NCBI GenBank assembly: GCA_017521925.1
Contig: JAFXBG010000010.1
Span: 62,001-126,000 of the forward strand
Direction of reading: 5' to 3'
Origin: Clostridia bacterium
GTDB taxonomy: Bacteria; Bacillota; Clostridia; Oscillospirales; Acutalibacteraceae
Length of the DNA: 64,000 nt
Shown here piece after piece: positions 8,774-17,185 of the stretch (positions are counted from its first letter, which is position 1; the number at the start of each line of letters is the position of its first letter). Position numbers and translations under genes: made by a program. The notes under the pieces were generated by a model, which saw nothing but the letters and a program-made list of their open reading frames with translations, had not been told where the DNA came from and searched no databases.

Positions 8774-9871
8774 CTATTCTATATTATAGCGTTCCAATAA
8801 TTCTGTCTGACGATGATCGGGGATATCTACAAGCATTGCACTAAGAGTTCCTTTTGAAAGGGATTCGCTGTGATTGCCGGTTGCAACATCGGCTTCAGTT
8901 ACCTCTATGGGATTGTAGCAAAACTGAAGTCGCACGGTTTCGTAGTAATACTTTGACCGGTCATTTTTGCGAACTAAGATATCAACTGACATCCGATCAA
9001 TAAGGCGTTTGAAAATCTGATTCTGATAGTTATAGAAGCCTACCATATCATCAGCATTTGCAAATTTTTTGAGTTCAATAATTTCCTCACTTGTTGCGGC
9101 GTGGGGGGTAAAATAATTGTAGCCGTAAGCAATAGGAGAATAGCCTAGAGATTCTGCATCAATATGAGTTTTGTGAGGAAGGAATTCTCTGAACTTTTCA
9201 TCGGTTACGATTTCGCCTGTACCGGCAAGGGCGATGTATGGGATTAGTTCGTTTAATCCGTATGCCGTGCGGCCTAATCCGTCGGTAGGACAAACGGGGT
9301 TAATTTTGAAAACCAGATTGTTTTGTTGGTGATAAGGCAACGAAATGTGGCTGTCTTCCTTAGAATATGAGTTGTCGATATTGGAAACTTCCATGGTTTC
9401 AGAGTCGTATTCGTTGTTTTCTAAAAGTTCGTAACAGGTTAATGAACCATTATTAACCAAGAAAATGAAGCCGTCAATATTTTCGCCTGTTATTTTTAAA
9501 TTGAAATTTTTTTCAAATGAGTGAAAGAGGTATTTCTTTGTTATTTCGGTAGGGTCTGCGGTTTTATCTAATTCTTCAAGAAAATTGAATTTAACAAAAT
9601 TCGAAGCGTTGCTGTCAATAACTACATATTTGTCGTCGGTAATTTCCACTGCTCCTGCGTAAATAGTAAAGTTGTTTTTAGTTTCGGTGAAAAGGTTTGG
9701 CATAAAACAAATTCCTGCCAAGAGTACAAGAACTAAACCAGCGGCGGCTATGCGGGGGATAAAGTAAGAGCGATTGTGTTTTGGCTTGGCTTTTGAGATA
9801 AGCTCGTCAGGCGAGGTATCACAGGTGACAAAGCTTAGTTCTTTATTAAGGTCATCTTTGAAATTAATCAT
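8774..9871 (-). CDS. Membrane-anchored anti-sigma-factor-like protein (cassette 1)
   Basis: A 365-residue protein: ~35-residue cytoplasmic N terminus, one transmembrane helix at about 38-58 (AAAGLVLVLLAGICFMPNLF) and a large extracytoplasmic domain with repeated YAGAVEI/DDKYVV-type beta segments. It overlaps the upstream ECF sigma gene by 8 bases (ATGATTAA), the arrangement expected for a cognate anti-sigma factor. It is clearly paralogous to the product encoded at 10485-11612: same layout and shared stretches such as KKYLFHSFEK/RRYLVHSFEK, MVSFYNYQNRIFKR/MVGFYNYQNQIFKR and SLSKGTLSA. No recognised zinc-finger anti-sigma motif is visible, so the role rests on context and topology. Confidence 0.7.
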   Translation of the reverse strand: MINFKDDLNKELSFVTCDTSPDELISKAKPKHNRSYFIPRIAAAGLVLVLLAGICFMPNLFTETKNNFTIYAGAVEITDDKYVVIDSNASNFVKFNFLEELDKTADPTEITKKYLFHSFEKNFNLKITGENIDGFIFLVNNGSLTCYELLENNEYDSETMEVSNIDNSYSKEDSHISLPYHQQNNLVFKINPVCPTDGLGRTAYGLNELIPYIALAGTGEIVTDEKFREFLPHKTHIDAESLGYSPIAYGYNYFTPHAATSEEIIELKKFANADDMVGFYNYQNQIFKRLIDRMSVDILVRKNDRSKYYYETVRLQFCYNPIEVTEADVATGNHSESLSKGTLSAMLVDIPDHRQTELLERYNIE

Positions 9872-10367
9872 AAATAATATCCTCCTTTAGTGTTTCTTTT
9901 AAAATCTCCTTGGCTTTCAGAAGGCGGTAATTAACCGTGGTTTCGGGAGCTTTGGTGATTTTTGCAATGTCTTTTATGGATAAATCGCGATAATATTTAA
10001 GAAGTATTACGGTTTTTAAATCAATGGGCAGACTTTGCAAGGCTTCGTTTAAGGATATTACTGTGTCGGGGTCGCTTTTTGAGGTGGATTTTATTTCTTG
10101 CACCTCGTTAAGGGGGATATGTACAGTGAAAGCTTTTTGCCTCATTATGTTTTTGCAGGTGTTTATTGCGATTGCACTAAGCCAGGTGTTTACACTTGAT
10201 TCGTGTTTGAAGGAGCTTAACTTGCGGTAGGCTTTGATAAAAGTTTCCTGAGTTGCGTCCTCGGCGAGATTAATATCTTTAAGGTAAAGGAAGCAAAGTC
10301 TTTTTATGCTCTGAGCATTTTCTGAATAGATTTTTTCAAACATTTGGTTTTTAGTGTTTGTCGACAA
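9864..10367 (-). CDS. ECF-type RNA polymerase sigma factor (cassette 1)
   Basis: A 167-residue sigma-70 family protein with region 2 (LCFLYLKDINLAEDATQETF, then KAYRKLSSF) and region 4 (LPIDLKTVILLKYYRDLSIK with the helix-turn-helix ending VNYRLLKAKEIL). Only regions 2 and 4 are present, as in extracytoplasmic-function sigma factors. The start is a TTG, supported by GAAAGGAGG upstream and by the same TTG-TCG-ACA-AAC/AAT start in the paralogous cassette. The downstream anti-sigma-like gene overlaps by 8 bases. A GTCTAATA element 23 bases upstream may be an autoregulated promoter. Confidence 0.88.
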   Translation of the reverse strand: MSTNTKNQMFEKIYSENAQSIKRLCFLYLKDINLAEDATQETFIKAYRKLSSFKHESSVNTWLSAIAINTCKNIMRQKAFTVHIPLNEVQEIKSTSKSDPDTVISLNEALQSLPIDLKTVILLKYYRDLSIKDIAKITKAPETTVNYRLLKAKEILKETLKEDIIYD

Positions 10368-10387
10368 AGCTTTTGACCTCCTTTCAC

Positions 10388-10397
10388 CTTATTAGAC
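10388..10397 (-). promoter_or_regulatory. Candidate ECF -10 element upstream of sigma gene 1
   Basis: On the minus strand this reads GTCTAATAAG, with TGAAAA about 14 bases upstream. The same GTCTAATA lies at the identical distance (23 bases) before the second sigma gene and again upstream of the dockerin repeat gene. Confidence 0.4.
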
Positions 10398-10449
10398 ACG
10401 CAGAAAAGATATTTTCATAGTGATTATATAAAATTTTTTGTAAAAATAA

Positions 10450-10472
10450 AAGGCTTCCTTTTGGGAAGCCTT
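10450..10472 (-). terminator. Terminator of cassette 2
   Basis: AAGGCTTCC stem (10450-10458 with 10464-10472), followed on the minus strand by TTATTTTT. Confidence 0.85.
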
Positions 10473-10484
10473 AATCTGTTTGGG

Positions 10485-11612
10485 TCAATCATTTTTAGAT
10501 TTTCTTATTGGGTTGCTATAGTAGGTTTTAATTATGTTTTCTTGCTCTACGGGCATATCTGCAAGCTTTGCTGAGAGTGTGCCTTTGGAAAGGCTGTAGC
10601 TGTGGTTGGGGTTTGCATTTTTAAGGTCTGTCTCAGTAACTTCTACAGGGTTATATTTGAACTCGATAACAACAGGTTCATATTCACTGCGGGCTTCATT
10701 TGTCCAAACAAAAATATGAAGCTCTGTTTCATCAATAACACGTTTAAAAATCCGGTTCTGGTAGTTATAGAAGCTTACCATATCATTAACCTTTGCATAC
10801 TCTGTAAGCTGGGCGATTTCTTCATCTGTTGCGAAAGATTCTTCGTCTGACATAAAGCCGTAAGCTACGGGAGTATAGCCTAAAGCCTCTGCATCAACGT
10901 GAATCCGGTCAGGAAAATAGGGGTCGAAGTTTTCATCGGTTAAAATTTCTCCTGTTTCGGGCAGGGCTATATATGGGGGAAGTTTTTCTAAATCATAGCT
11001 CATACGTACCGTGTTGTTAACGGGCTCACGAGGAGTAAGTGAAAAGGTGTAGTTATCCTGTCGGTCATATCCCAGATATATTGAGTTTTTATAGACTCCG
11101 TTTTTGGTATAGGTGCTATTGAATGATACACCGTAATATTCATCACTGTTGGTATAATAAGTTTTTTCGTAGCACATAAGTGTGCCGTTATTTATGCGAT
11201 AAGATACGTTATAAATGCTATCGCCTTCTATTTTCAGTTTAAAGCGTTTTTCAAAGGAATGTACCAGGTATCTTCGGGTTATGTCGTCAGCATCTGCATT
11301 TTTGTCTAAAATTTTATTAAAATCAAAGTGGATGAAGGTTTCGTCATCTTCGCTTATTACAACGAACTTTTTATCGCTTAACTCATTATCACCTGCATAA
11401 ACCGTAAAGCCGTATTTTGAACCTGTGTCAAATAGATTTGGAATACAGAAGATTCCTGCAGTTATTACAATGACAAGTGCGGCAGCTATAAGGCTTGTGC
11501 GGGTGTATTTCTTTATGGGCTTGCGGTTGGCTTTTTCAATTATATCTTCTTCGGTTGAGTTTATGTTTAAATAGCTGAGGTCTGCGTCTAATTTAGCTTT
11601 TAAATCAGTCAT
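10485..11612 (-). CDS. Membrane-anchored anti-sigma-factor-like protein (cassette 2)
   Basis: A 375-residue paralogue of the protein at 8774-9871: short cytoplasmic head, one transmembrane helix near residues 42-62 (LIAAALVIVITAGIFCIPNL), and a long extracytoplasmic domain. The ATG at 11612 is chosen because it gives an 8-base overlap with the sigma gene stop (ATGACTGA) and a GGAGG nine bases upstream, exactly as in cassette 1; a TTG two codons earlier lies too near the Shine-Dalgarno sequence. It probably binds and restrains the ECF factor encoded just upstream. The signal sensed is unknown. Confidence 0.7.
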   Translation of the reverse strand: MTDLKAKLDADLSYLNINSTEEDIIEKANRKPIKKYTRTSLIAAALVIVITAGIFCIPNLFDTGSKYGFTVYAGDNELSDKKFVVISEDDETFIHFDFNKILDKNADADDITRRYLVHSFEKRFKLKIEGDSIYNVSYRINNGTLMCYEKTYYTNSDEYYGVSFNSTYTKNGVYKNSIYLGYDRQDNYTFSLTPREPVNNTVRMSYDLEKLPPYIALPETGEILTDENFDPYFPDRIHVDAEALGYTPVAYGFMSDEESFATDEEIAQLTEYAKVNDMVSFYNYQNRIFKRVIDETELHIFVWTNEARSEYEPVVIEFKYNPVEVTETDLKNANPNHSYSLSKGTLSAKLADMPVEQENIIKTYYSNPIRKSKND

Positions 11613-12102
11613 AATCAAAATCCTCCTTAAGTTTTTGTTTTAATATTTCTTTGGCTTTCAGTAGTCTGTAGTTAACAGTAGTTACAGGAAGTTTAAGGAT
11701 TTTAGCAATTTCCTTGGTTTTAAGTTCGCGATAGTATTTAAGTATTGCAACTATTCTTAAGTCCTCGGGCAAGCTTTTTACCGCTTCGCTTACGGTGATA
11801 AAAGACTCTTTGTCGGGTGTTTGGGCAGGAATCTTGATAGCTTCGTTGAGTGAAACAGTGCTGTTGTAGGACTTTTTTCTGATAATGCTTTTGCAGGTAT
11901 TGATTGCAATCGAGGTAAGCCAGGTGTTTATGCTTGAGTCTTTTTTGAAAGAACCAAGACTTCTGTAGGCTTTCACAAAGGTATCCTGAGCAGCATCCTG
12001 AGCAAGACTTTCGTTTTTAAGATACAGATAGCAAAGCCTTAATATACTCTGAGCATTTTCCTTATATATAAGGGTAAAGGTTTCTTTTTTATTTGTCGAC
12101 AA
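11605..12102 (-). CDS. ECF-type RNA polymerase sigma factor (cassette 2)
   Basis: A 165-residue sigma-70 family protein with regions 2 and 4 only. Region 2 holds LCYLYLKNESLAQDAAQDTF and KAYRSLGSF; region 4 holds LPEDLRIVAILKYYRELKTK followed by an HTH ending VNYRLLKAKEIL. It is highly similar to the cassette 1 factor along its whole length, so the two cassettes arose by tandem duplication. It also starts with TTG after a GAAAGGGGG site. Its anti-sigma-like partner overlaps the stop codon. Confidence 0.88.
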   Translation of the reverse strand: MSTNKKETFTLIYKENAQSILRLCYLYLKNESLAQDAAQDTFVKAYRSLGSFKKDSSINTWLTSIAINTCKSIIRKKSYNSTVSLNEAIKIPAQTPDKESFITVSEAVKSLPEDLRIVAILKYYRELKTKEIAKILKLPVTTVNYRLLKAKEILKQKLKEDFDYD

Positions 12103-12124
12103 TTTTAAAAACCCCCTTTCACTA

Positions 12125-12134
12125 TATTAGACGC
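12125..12134 (-). promoter_or_regulatory. Candidate ECF -10 element upstream of sigma gene 2
   Basis: Minus strand GCGTCTAATA, resembling the CGTC-type -10 elements of several ECF groups, with TGTAAA about 16 bases upstream. It lies 23 bases before the TTG start, as in cassette 1. Confidence 0.4.
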
Positions 12135-12170
12135 TTTAAGAAGGATTTTTTACAGTTGATTTTAAAAAAA

Positions 12171-12200
12171 TTAAAGCACCGATTATTTTCGGTGCTTTAA
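12171..12200 (-). terminator. Terminator of the Na/Pi cotransporter gene
   Basis: A 12-bp perfect stem (12171-12182 with 12189-12200) followed on the minus strand by seven T residues. Confidence 0.9.
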
Positions 12201-12211
12201 TGTCAGAAATA

Positions 12212-13972
12212 TTAAACTGTGTACTTGTTTTTGTATTCTTCAAAGTATGTGTTGAAGAGCATACTTTTGTGTTCTTTAAGGGTGCTTAAGTATGCGTGAG
12301 CCTCGAACTCGTCCATATCAAGCTCAATAAGAGCAACAGCAATATTGGAGCAATGGTCAGCAATTCTTTCGCAGTTTGTAATATAGTCGGAGAATACAAA
12401 GCCGTGAGTAAGAGTACAGTTACCGTTTTGAACTCGGTTGATGTGTCTGAGCTTAAGCTCATCACAAAGCATATCGATTGTTTCCTCTAAAGGCTCAACT
12501 CGGTGAGCAAGGTCGTTGTCATTTTCGATAAATGCCTTAACAGAAATATCTACGATTTCTGTAACAGCAGCAGAAAGCTGTTTTAACTCTGCCTGAGCAG
12601 CGTGGCTGAAAGAAATCTGCTTTTCGTTGATTTCTTTAGCTGCGTCAGCAATAGTAAGGGCGTGGTCAGAAATTCTTTCAAAGTCGCCGATTGTGTGAAG
12701 GAACTTTGAAACCTCACGGCTCTGAGCTTTATTAAGCTCTTTACCTGTGATTTTTACAAGGTATGTACCTAGCTTGTCCTCATATTTATCAATTTCGCCT
12801 TCGTCTGCAACAACCTTGTTGTAAGCCTCTTCGGAGTAGTTTTTCATCAGGCCGAAAGCTTCGATAAGGTTTTGGTGTGACTGCTCAGCCATAGAGCAAA
12901 GAACTGCACGGCTCTGCTCAATAGCAAGACCGGGGTGAGTAAGGAATCTCTCCTCAAGTCTGTCAAGCTCGCCTGCCTTCTTATCGGTTTTCTTATCCTT
13001 GATAAGAGCACATACCAGTTTATCAAACTGCTTAACAAAGGGCATAAGGAGAACTGTGGTTGCCACGTTGAAAACAGTGTTAATCATAGCAATGCTGAAA
13101 GCATCAGCAGGTATATCCATAAAGCCGAAATGCAAAAATTCGTTTGCACCCCAGAAAATGGGAGTGAGGATAATTGCACCTATAGAGTTAAAGATAAGGT
13201 AAATAATAGATGCACGCTTACCGTTTGTAGTAGCACCGATAGCAGAGAGGAGAACAGGCATTGATGCACCGATACACATACCGATGATAAGGTAAATTGC
13301 GGCATCGTTGTTAACTAAGCCTGTAACAGCCAAGGATTGTAAAATACCGATAGAGGCAGATGCACTCTGTAAGATTGCAGTGATAACTGTGCCGACTAAA
13401 ATACCTAAGAAGGGGTTTGACATAGTTGTCATCATATCTGCAAACATGGGACTGTCTTCTAAAAAGCCCATTGCACCGCTCATCATTTTCATACCGCTCA
13501 TAAGCACTGCAAAACCTAAAAGGATGCCGCCTGTGTGCTTATATGTATTTTTCTTGGCAAACATCATAAACAGTGTGCCGATAAGAGCAAATACCGCAGA
13601 AATAAAGGTCGTTGATAGGAACTGTGTCCAAAAGGCATCACCCTGGCCTTCAACGGCCGAAAGGCTTAAAATCCAGCCTGTGGCTGTGGTACCGATATTG
13701 GCACCCATAATAATACCGATTGCCTGAGCAATGGTCATCATACCTGAGTTAACAAAGCCTACAACCATACAGGATGTAGCTGATGAAGACTGGATAACAG
13801 CAGTTACACCGGTACCAAGCAACACGCCTCGGGTAGGTGTAGAAGAAAGCTTCCATAAAATGGTTTCAAGCTTACTGCCTGCTACCTTTTTAAGGCCGTC
13901 GCCCATAGCGTTCATACCGAAAAGAAACATTGCAAGCCCCGTAATCAGCTGAAAAACAGGGGTGATACTCAT
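12212..13972 (-). CDS. Na+/phosphate cotransporter with PhoU-like C-terminal domain
   Basis: A 586-residue protein of the NptA/PNaS family. The N-terminal ~320 residues contain two inverted Na/Pi-cotransporter repeats, each with the QSSSATSCMVVGF or QSASASIGILQSL signature (Q-S-S/A-S motif near residues 63 and 205). The C-terminal ~230 residues form a PhoU-like helical bundle (HTIGDFERISDHALTIADA, NCERIADHCSNIAVALIELD). It imports phosphate by sodium symport. The ATG at 13972 is preferred over an upstream GTG because AAGGAG is 8 bases before it. A PhoR/PhoB-like system lies nearby, which fits phosphate-responsive expression. Confidence 0.93.
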   Translation of the reverse strand: MSITPVFQLITGLAMFLFGMNAMGDGLKKVAGSKLETILWKLSSTPTRGVLLGTGVTAVIQSSSATSCMVVGFVNSGMMTIAQAIGIIMGANIGTTATGWILSLSAVEGQGDAFWTQFLSTTFISAVFALIGTLFMMFAKKNTYKHTGGILLGFAVLMSGMKMMSGAMGFLEDSPMFADMMTTMSNPFLGILVGTVITAILQSASASIGILQSLAVTGLVNNDAAIYLIIGMCIGASMPVLLSAIGATTNGKRASIIYLIFNSIGAIILTPIFWGANEFLHFGFMDIPADAFSIAMINTVFNVATTVLLMPFVKQFDKLVCALIKDKKTDKKAGELDRLEERFLTHPGLAIEQSRAVLCSMAEQSHQNLIEAFGLMKNYSEEAYNKVVADEGEIDKYEDKLGTYLVKITGKELNKAQSREVSKFLHTIGDFERISDHALTIADAAKEINEKQISFSHAAQAELKQLSAAVTEIVDISVKAFIENDNDLAHRVEPLEETIDMLCDELKLRHINRVQNGNCTLTHGFVFSDYITNCERIADHCSNIAVALIELDMDEFEAHAYLSTLKEHKSMLFNTYFEEYKNKYTV

Positions 13973-14017
13973 ACAAAGCACTCCTTGAATATTTTTCTTA
14001 AATTTTATATTGATTTT

Positions 14018-14045
14018 ACTATATCAAATAAATGTTAAATTTCAA
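14018..14045 (-). promoter_or_regulatory. Candidate promoter of the Na/Pi cotransporter gene
   Basis: Minus strand TTGAAA (14040-14045), 16-base spacer, TATAGT (14018-14023). The spacer contains TTTAACA and TTTGATA, loosely like the TTAACA repeats of Gram-positive PhoP boxes; that part is weak. Confidence 0.45.
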
Positions 14046-14086
14046 TGTAGTTTTGTTAAATCTATGTAAAATCTTAAAAACTTCAA

Positions 14087-14123
14087 AAAAAACGACAAAA
14101 CCCATAAGGAATTGTCGTTTTTT
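14087..14123 (-). terminator. Terminator of the two-component/acyltransferase operon
   Basis: A 12-bp stem (14087-14098 with 14112-14123) whose outer part supplies the T-run on the minus strand. Confidence 0.85.
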
Positions 14124-14136
14124 ATTGATATCCTGT

Positions 14137-15288
14137 TTAAGAATGTTTTCTTTTCTTGATTTCTTTTGAAATGTCAGAAGCCACAATAGAGCCTGCCTTG
14201 TAGAATAAATCTGCAACAAAGGAAACTAAAAAGGCTACGGTTACGGCTAAAAGTACACAGGGGAAATACCACCACATTCTGTCTTCCATAACAGGGACTT
14301 TAACATTCAGGTGTCTGCTGTAAAGCACTTGGTCAAGCATCCAGCTTCCTAAGTATGCACCAAAAGAAAGGTCTGAAAGCTTTGCCAGGGATTTTTTGAT
14401 AAACTTAGGTGTTCTGCTGAAGTCAATAGAGTTTATGAAAATAAAGAAGGTTACTCCCATAAAGAAGATGCTCCAGCTGTTGTAACCAAGCCAACCATGA
14501 ACGCTTGCTTTTCCGCCCCAGCAACGAATAGCTGTGTATGTTCCGCAAACCGCCCAGGCACCCAGGAAAATAAGGAAAGCGATAATGGGCTTTAGCTTGA
14601 AATCCTCTTTATATTTTGCAATGTATGCGCCTATAAAGTAGTAGGCGAGGGGATAAGCGCTTGTCCACCAGTTAGGAAACAAAGCCCAGTAATCGTCAGA
14701 TGTGCAGGCTAAAATGTTCTCTGCATCAAATTGGTAGTAGTTGAAGATTGAGGGAGCAATCATCAGAATGAACATTGTAATTACAAGAGCTCTTTCCCAG
14801 GTTTTGTTCTTAAGGTTCTGCCAGATAAGGTTAAGGAAGGGTATAAGCAGGAAGAGACCGATGTACATCTCAACATACCAGGAGTAATGGATAAATGAGG
14901 TGTATTCTTCTATGTAGCCTCTTACTGTGTATTCGTTTTTAAGAACTGTAAGGCAGAAGATAAAGTCAAAGGTTATGATTATAAAATACGGTACTATAAA
15001 TTTAAGAATTTTCTTGTAGTACTTTTTAGAAGGTTCAAACTTTTTGTTTGCTTGCAGATAGCCGGTTAAAAGCATAAACAGGGGAATACACAGAAGAAAG
15101 AGATTACGCATAAAAATCATAATCACCATTCTGGGATTATCTACAGTCTGGCTGTAAAAGCCGTTACGCAGGAAGAAATGGACACTGGGAACAAATGCAA
15201 AAGCAAATATTCTTAAAACATCCATATTGACATTTCTGTCGGGTTTTGGCATAGAAGGTGCCAAAGTCGCGTGTTTCTTTTTACCCAT
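14137..15288 (-). CDS. Membrane acyltransferase, acyltransferase 3 family
   Basis: A 383-residue polytopic membrane protein. After a short basic N terminus it shows MDVLRIFAFAFVPSVHFFLR with the conserved first-helix histidine and LLCIPLFMLLTGYLQANKK, the family's second motif. It also contains ten or so membrane helices and a WYVEMYIGLFLLIPFLN segment common in O-acyltransferases of cell-surface polymers. It begins 15 bases after the histidine kinase stop codon, so it is probably co-transcribed with the two-component system. An AGAGGT Shine-Dalgarno supports the start. Phosphate-linked modification of a wall polymer is a possibility, not shown. Confidence 0.82.
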   Translation of the reverse strand: MGKKKHATLAPSMPKPDRNVNMDVLRIFAFAFVPSVHFFLRNGFYSQTVDNPRMVIMIFMRNLFLLCIPLFMLLTGYLQANKKFEPSKKYYKKILKFIVPYFIIITFDFIFCLTVLKNEYTVRGYIEEYTSFIHYSWYVEMYIGLFLLIPFLNLIWQNLKNKTWERALVITMFILMIAPSIFNYYQFDAENILACTSDDYWALFPNWWTSAYPLAYYFIGAYIAKYKEDFKLKPIIAFLIFLGAWAVCGTYTAIRCWGGKASVHGWLGYNSWSIFFMGVTFFIFINSIDFSRTPKFIKKSLAKLSDLSFGAYLGSWMLDQVLYSRHLNVKVPVMEDRMWWYFPCVLLAVTVAFLVSFVADLFYKAGSIVASDISKEIKKRKHS

Positions 15289-15303
15289 TTTTATTACCTC
15301 TCA

Positions 15304-16326
15304 TCAAAATAAAACTCTTATGGTAGTACCAACATCCACCTTGCTTTCAACAGAAAGAGATGCGTTGTGGAACATTGCACCATGCTTAACTATTGAAAGC
15401 CCAAGACCTGTACCACCTATATCTTTGGAGTGGCTTTTGTCCACTCTGTAGAACCTTTCGAAAATGTGCTCAATATCCTCTTCGGGAATACCGATGCCTG
15501 TATCGGAGACACTCAGCTCAATACCGTCGAGACATTGTTTGACACTGACATCGACCTTACCGCCTTTTTTGTTGTATTTAACAGCATTTTTTACAAGGTT
15601 ATGTATGATTTCTTCTACAATAAGCTCAGCGCCGCTTATTTCAACATTGTCACCTGTAAGATTAATTCTAACCTCTTGCTTCTGTGCCAGAGATTCAAGA
15701 CCCGTAATAACAGTTCTGCAAAGGTTAAGCAGATTTATGCGTTCGATTTTAACATTTATATCCTTTTCATCAAACTGACTGAGCTTGATAATATCGCCTA
15801 CAAGATTTATCATACGCTGGCTTTCGTCGTAAATTTTACCTGCAAAGCGGTTTATGTTTTCTCCCTCCACAAGTCCGTCACGGATAAGCTCGGCATACCC
15901 TGAAACAGAGGTAAGAGGAGTTTTCAGTTCGTGGGATACATTTGCAGTGAATTGCTGACGCATACGGTCCTGAGTATCGTGATTGGATTTTATTGACCGA
16001 AACCGTTTCTCCATTTCTTTGTTCTGGGTGTCGATACGCTGGCACAAAATGTTAAATTCTTTAGGAAGTCTGGATTTTTCAGGTGCATCAAAATCGATAT
16101 TATTTACAGGTTTGCTAATTTTTCTGCTTAAACTGACAGATGCCAAAATAGCAATACCTGCAAAAACTGCTGCAAAAACAATAAAAGCAAGTGTCGCCCA
16201 CAGTGTGGCAGTTTTCCATGGAGTTTCCTTAAAATCAGTATATATTACCGTGAATCCGATGGAAATACCGATAAAAAGTGCACAAAGGCAGGTGGAGAAA
16301 ATGGTAATGAAAAGCTTTTTTTTCAT
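15304..16326 (-). CDS. Sensor histidine kinase, PhoR-like
   Basis: A 340-residue sensor kinase: two N-terminal transmembrane helices (about 5-28 and 38-62) separated by only ~10-15 extracytoplasmic residues, then HisKA with VSHELKTPLTSVSGYAELI (phospho-accepting His), and HATPase_c with N-box NLVKNAVKYNK, G1 DTGIGIPE, F-box IFERFYR and G2 GGTGLGLSI. The short loop suggests sensing through the membrane or a partner protein, as in some PhoR-type kinases. The ATG at 16326 is preferred because AGGAGG lies 6 bases before it; an ATG at 16332 directly abuts AGGAGG but would overlap the regulator gene by ATGA. Confidence 0.92.
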   Translation of the reverse strand: MKKKLFITIFSTCLCALFIGISIGFTVIYTDFKETPWKTATLWATLAFIVFAAVFAGIAILASVSLSRKISKPVNNIDFDAPEKSRLPKEFNILCQRIDTQNKEMEKRFRSIKSNHDTQDRMRQQFTANVSHELKTPLTSVSGYAELIRDGLVEGENINRFAGKIYDESQRMINLVGDIIKLSQFDEKDINVKIERINLLNLCRTVITGLESLAQKQEVRINLTGDNVEISGAELIVEEIIHNLVKNAVKYNKKGGKVDVSVKQCLDGIELSVSDTGIGIPEEDIEHIFERFYRVDKSHSKDIGGTGLGLSIVKHGAMFHNASLSVESKVDVGTTIRVLF

Positions 16327-16328
16327 AA

Positions 16329-16997
16329 TCATCCTCCTATCTTATATCCTATACCGCGGATGGTGCTTATGGAGTCTCCGCCTTCGCCCAGTTTCTGACG
16401 CAGGGTTCTTATGTGAACGTCAACAGTTCTGCTTTCACCGTCAAAGGAGTATCCCCAAACCTTATTCAGTATCTGGTCACGGCTAAGGACTATGCCTTTG
16501 TTTTCAAGCAAATAGCAAAGCATATCAAATTCTTTAAGGGTCAGTACAACAGGCTCGCCGTTTACTCTGACAATATGCTTTTTAGGGCAAACGTAAAGGG
16601 CGCCTATGGTAAATTCGGAAGGCGAGGTTTCACGCTCAACACGCCTTAAAACAGCCTTGACTCTGGCTACAAGCTCCATCATACCAAAGGGCTTGGGAAC
16701 ATAGTCGTCAGCACCTAAATCAAAGCCGCGTACCTTGTCGTATTCGTCAGCCTTTGCCGTAAGAATAATTACAGGTACAGAGGCGGTGTCAGCATCTGTT
16801 CTAAGCTTCTGAAGAATGTTGAGTCCGTCCTCTTCGGGGAGCATAATGTCAAGAAGAATAAGGGTAGGTATTTCTTTCTTAATTGCCTGCCAGAATTCAG
16901 AAGGACGGGAAAAACCCGTTGCCTCAAATCCGGTAGAGTTAAGGGTGTAAACTACCAGTTCTCTTATGTTGTTGTCGTCTTCTACAAAATAAATCAT
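16329..16997 (-). CDS. Response regulator, OmpR/PhoB family
   Basis: A 222-residue regulator. Receiver domain residues 1-115 include acidic EDD near residue 5, the phospho-acceptor Asp in LILLDIMLPEEDG, and KPFGMMELVARV with the conserved lysine. The C-terminal winged helix has LTLKEFDMLCYLLENKG, VWGYSFDGESRTVDVHIRTL and IRGIGYKI, typical of PhoB-like transcription factors. It is first in an operon with the histidine kinase and an acyltransferase. The neighbouring Na/Pi cotransporter makes phosphate response likely, but this is contextual. Confidence 0.93.
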   Translation of the reverse strand: MIYFVEDDNNIRELVVYTLNSTGFEATGFSRPSEFWQAIKKEIPTLILLDIMLPEEDGLNILQKLRTDADTASVPVIILTAKADEYDKVRGFDLGADDYVPKPFGMMELVARVKAVLRRVERETSPSEFTIGALYVCPKKHIVRVNGEPVVLTLKEFDMLCYLLENKGIVLSRDQILNKVWGYSFDGESRTVDVHIRTLRQKLGEGGDSISTIRGIGYKIGG

Positions 16998-17124
16998 AAT
17001 CTTTCCTCCTATGAAAAAAGAATATATACAAAATTATCATATCACATATGTATTAAAAAATAAAGAAAAAAATATTAGTCGTAAAATTGCATAATACCTC
17101 CCTGAATTTTGGTGATTTTCGCCT

Positions 17125-17153
17125 TTGAAAGTTTAGCCGTAAATTATTATAAT
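17125..17153 (+). promoter_or_regulatory. Sigma-A promoter of the CarD-like gene
   Basis: TTGAAA at 17125-17130, 17-base spacer, perfect TATAAT at 17148-17153, 33 bases upstream of the chosen start. Confidence 0.75.
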
Positions 17154-17185
17154 TAGTATATAGAAATTTTCATGGAGTGAGACTT

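Noticed and set aside
13308..13727. 139-codon plus-strand frame opposite the Na/Pi cotransporter
   Set aside because: Fully inside a well-supported gene on the other strand, no ribosome binding site.
15430..15903. 157-codon plus-strand frame opposite the histidine kinase
   Set aside because: It lies wholly on the antisense strand of a clear histidine kinase, has no Shine-Dalgarno and its composition is that of a reverse-complement shadow.
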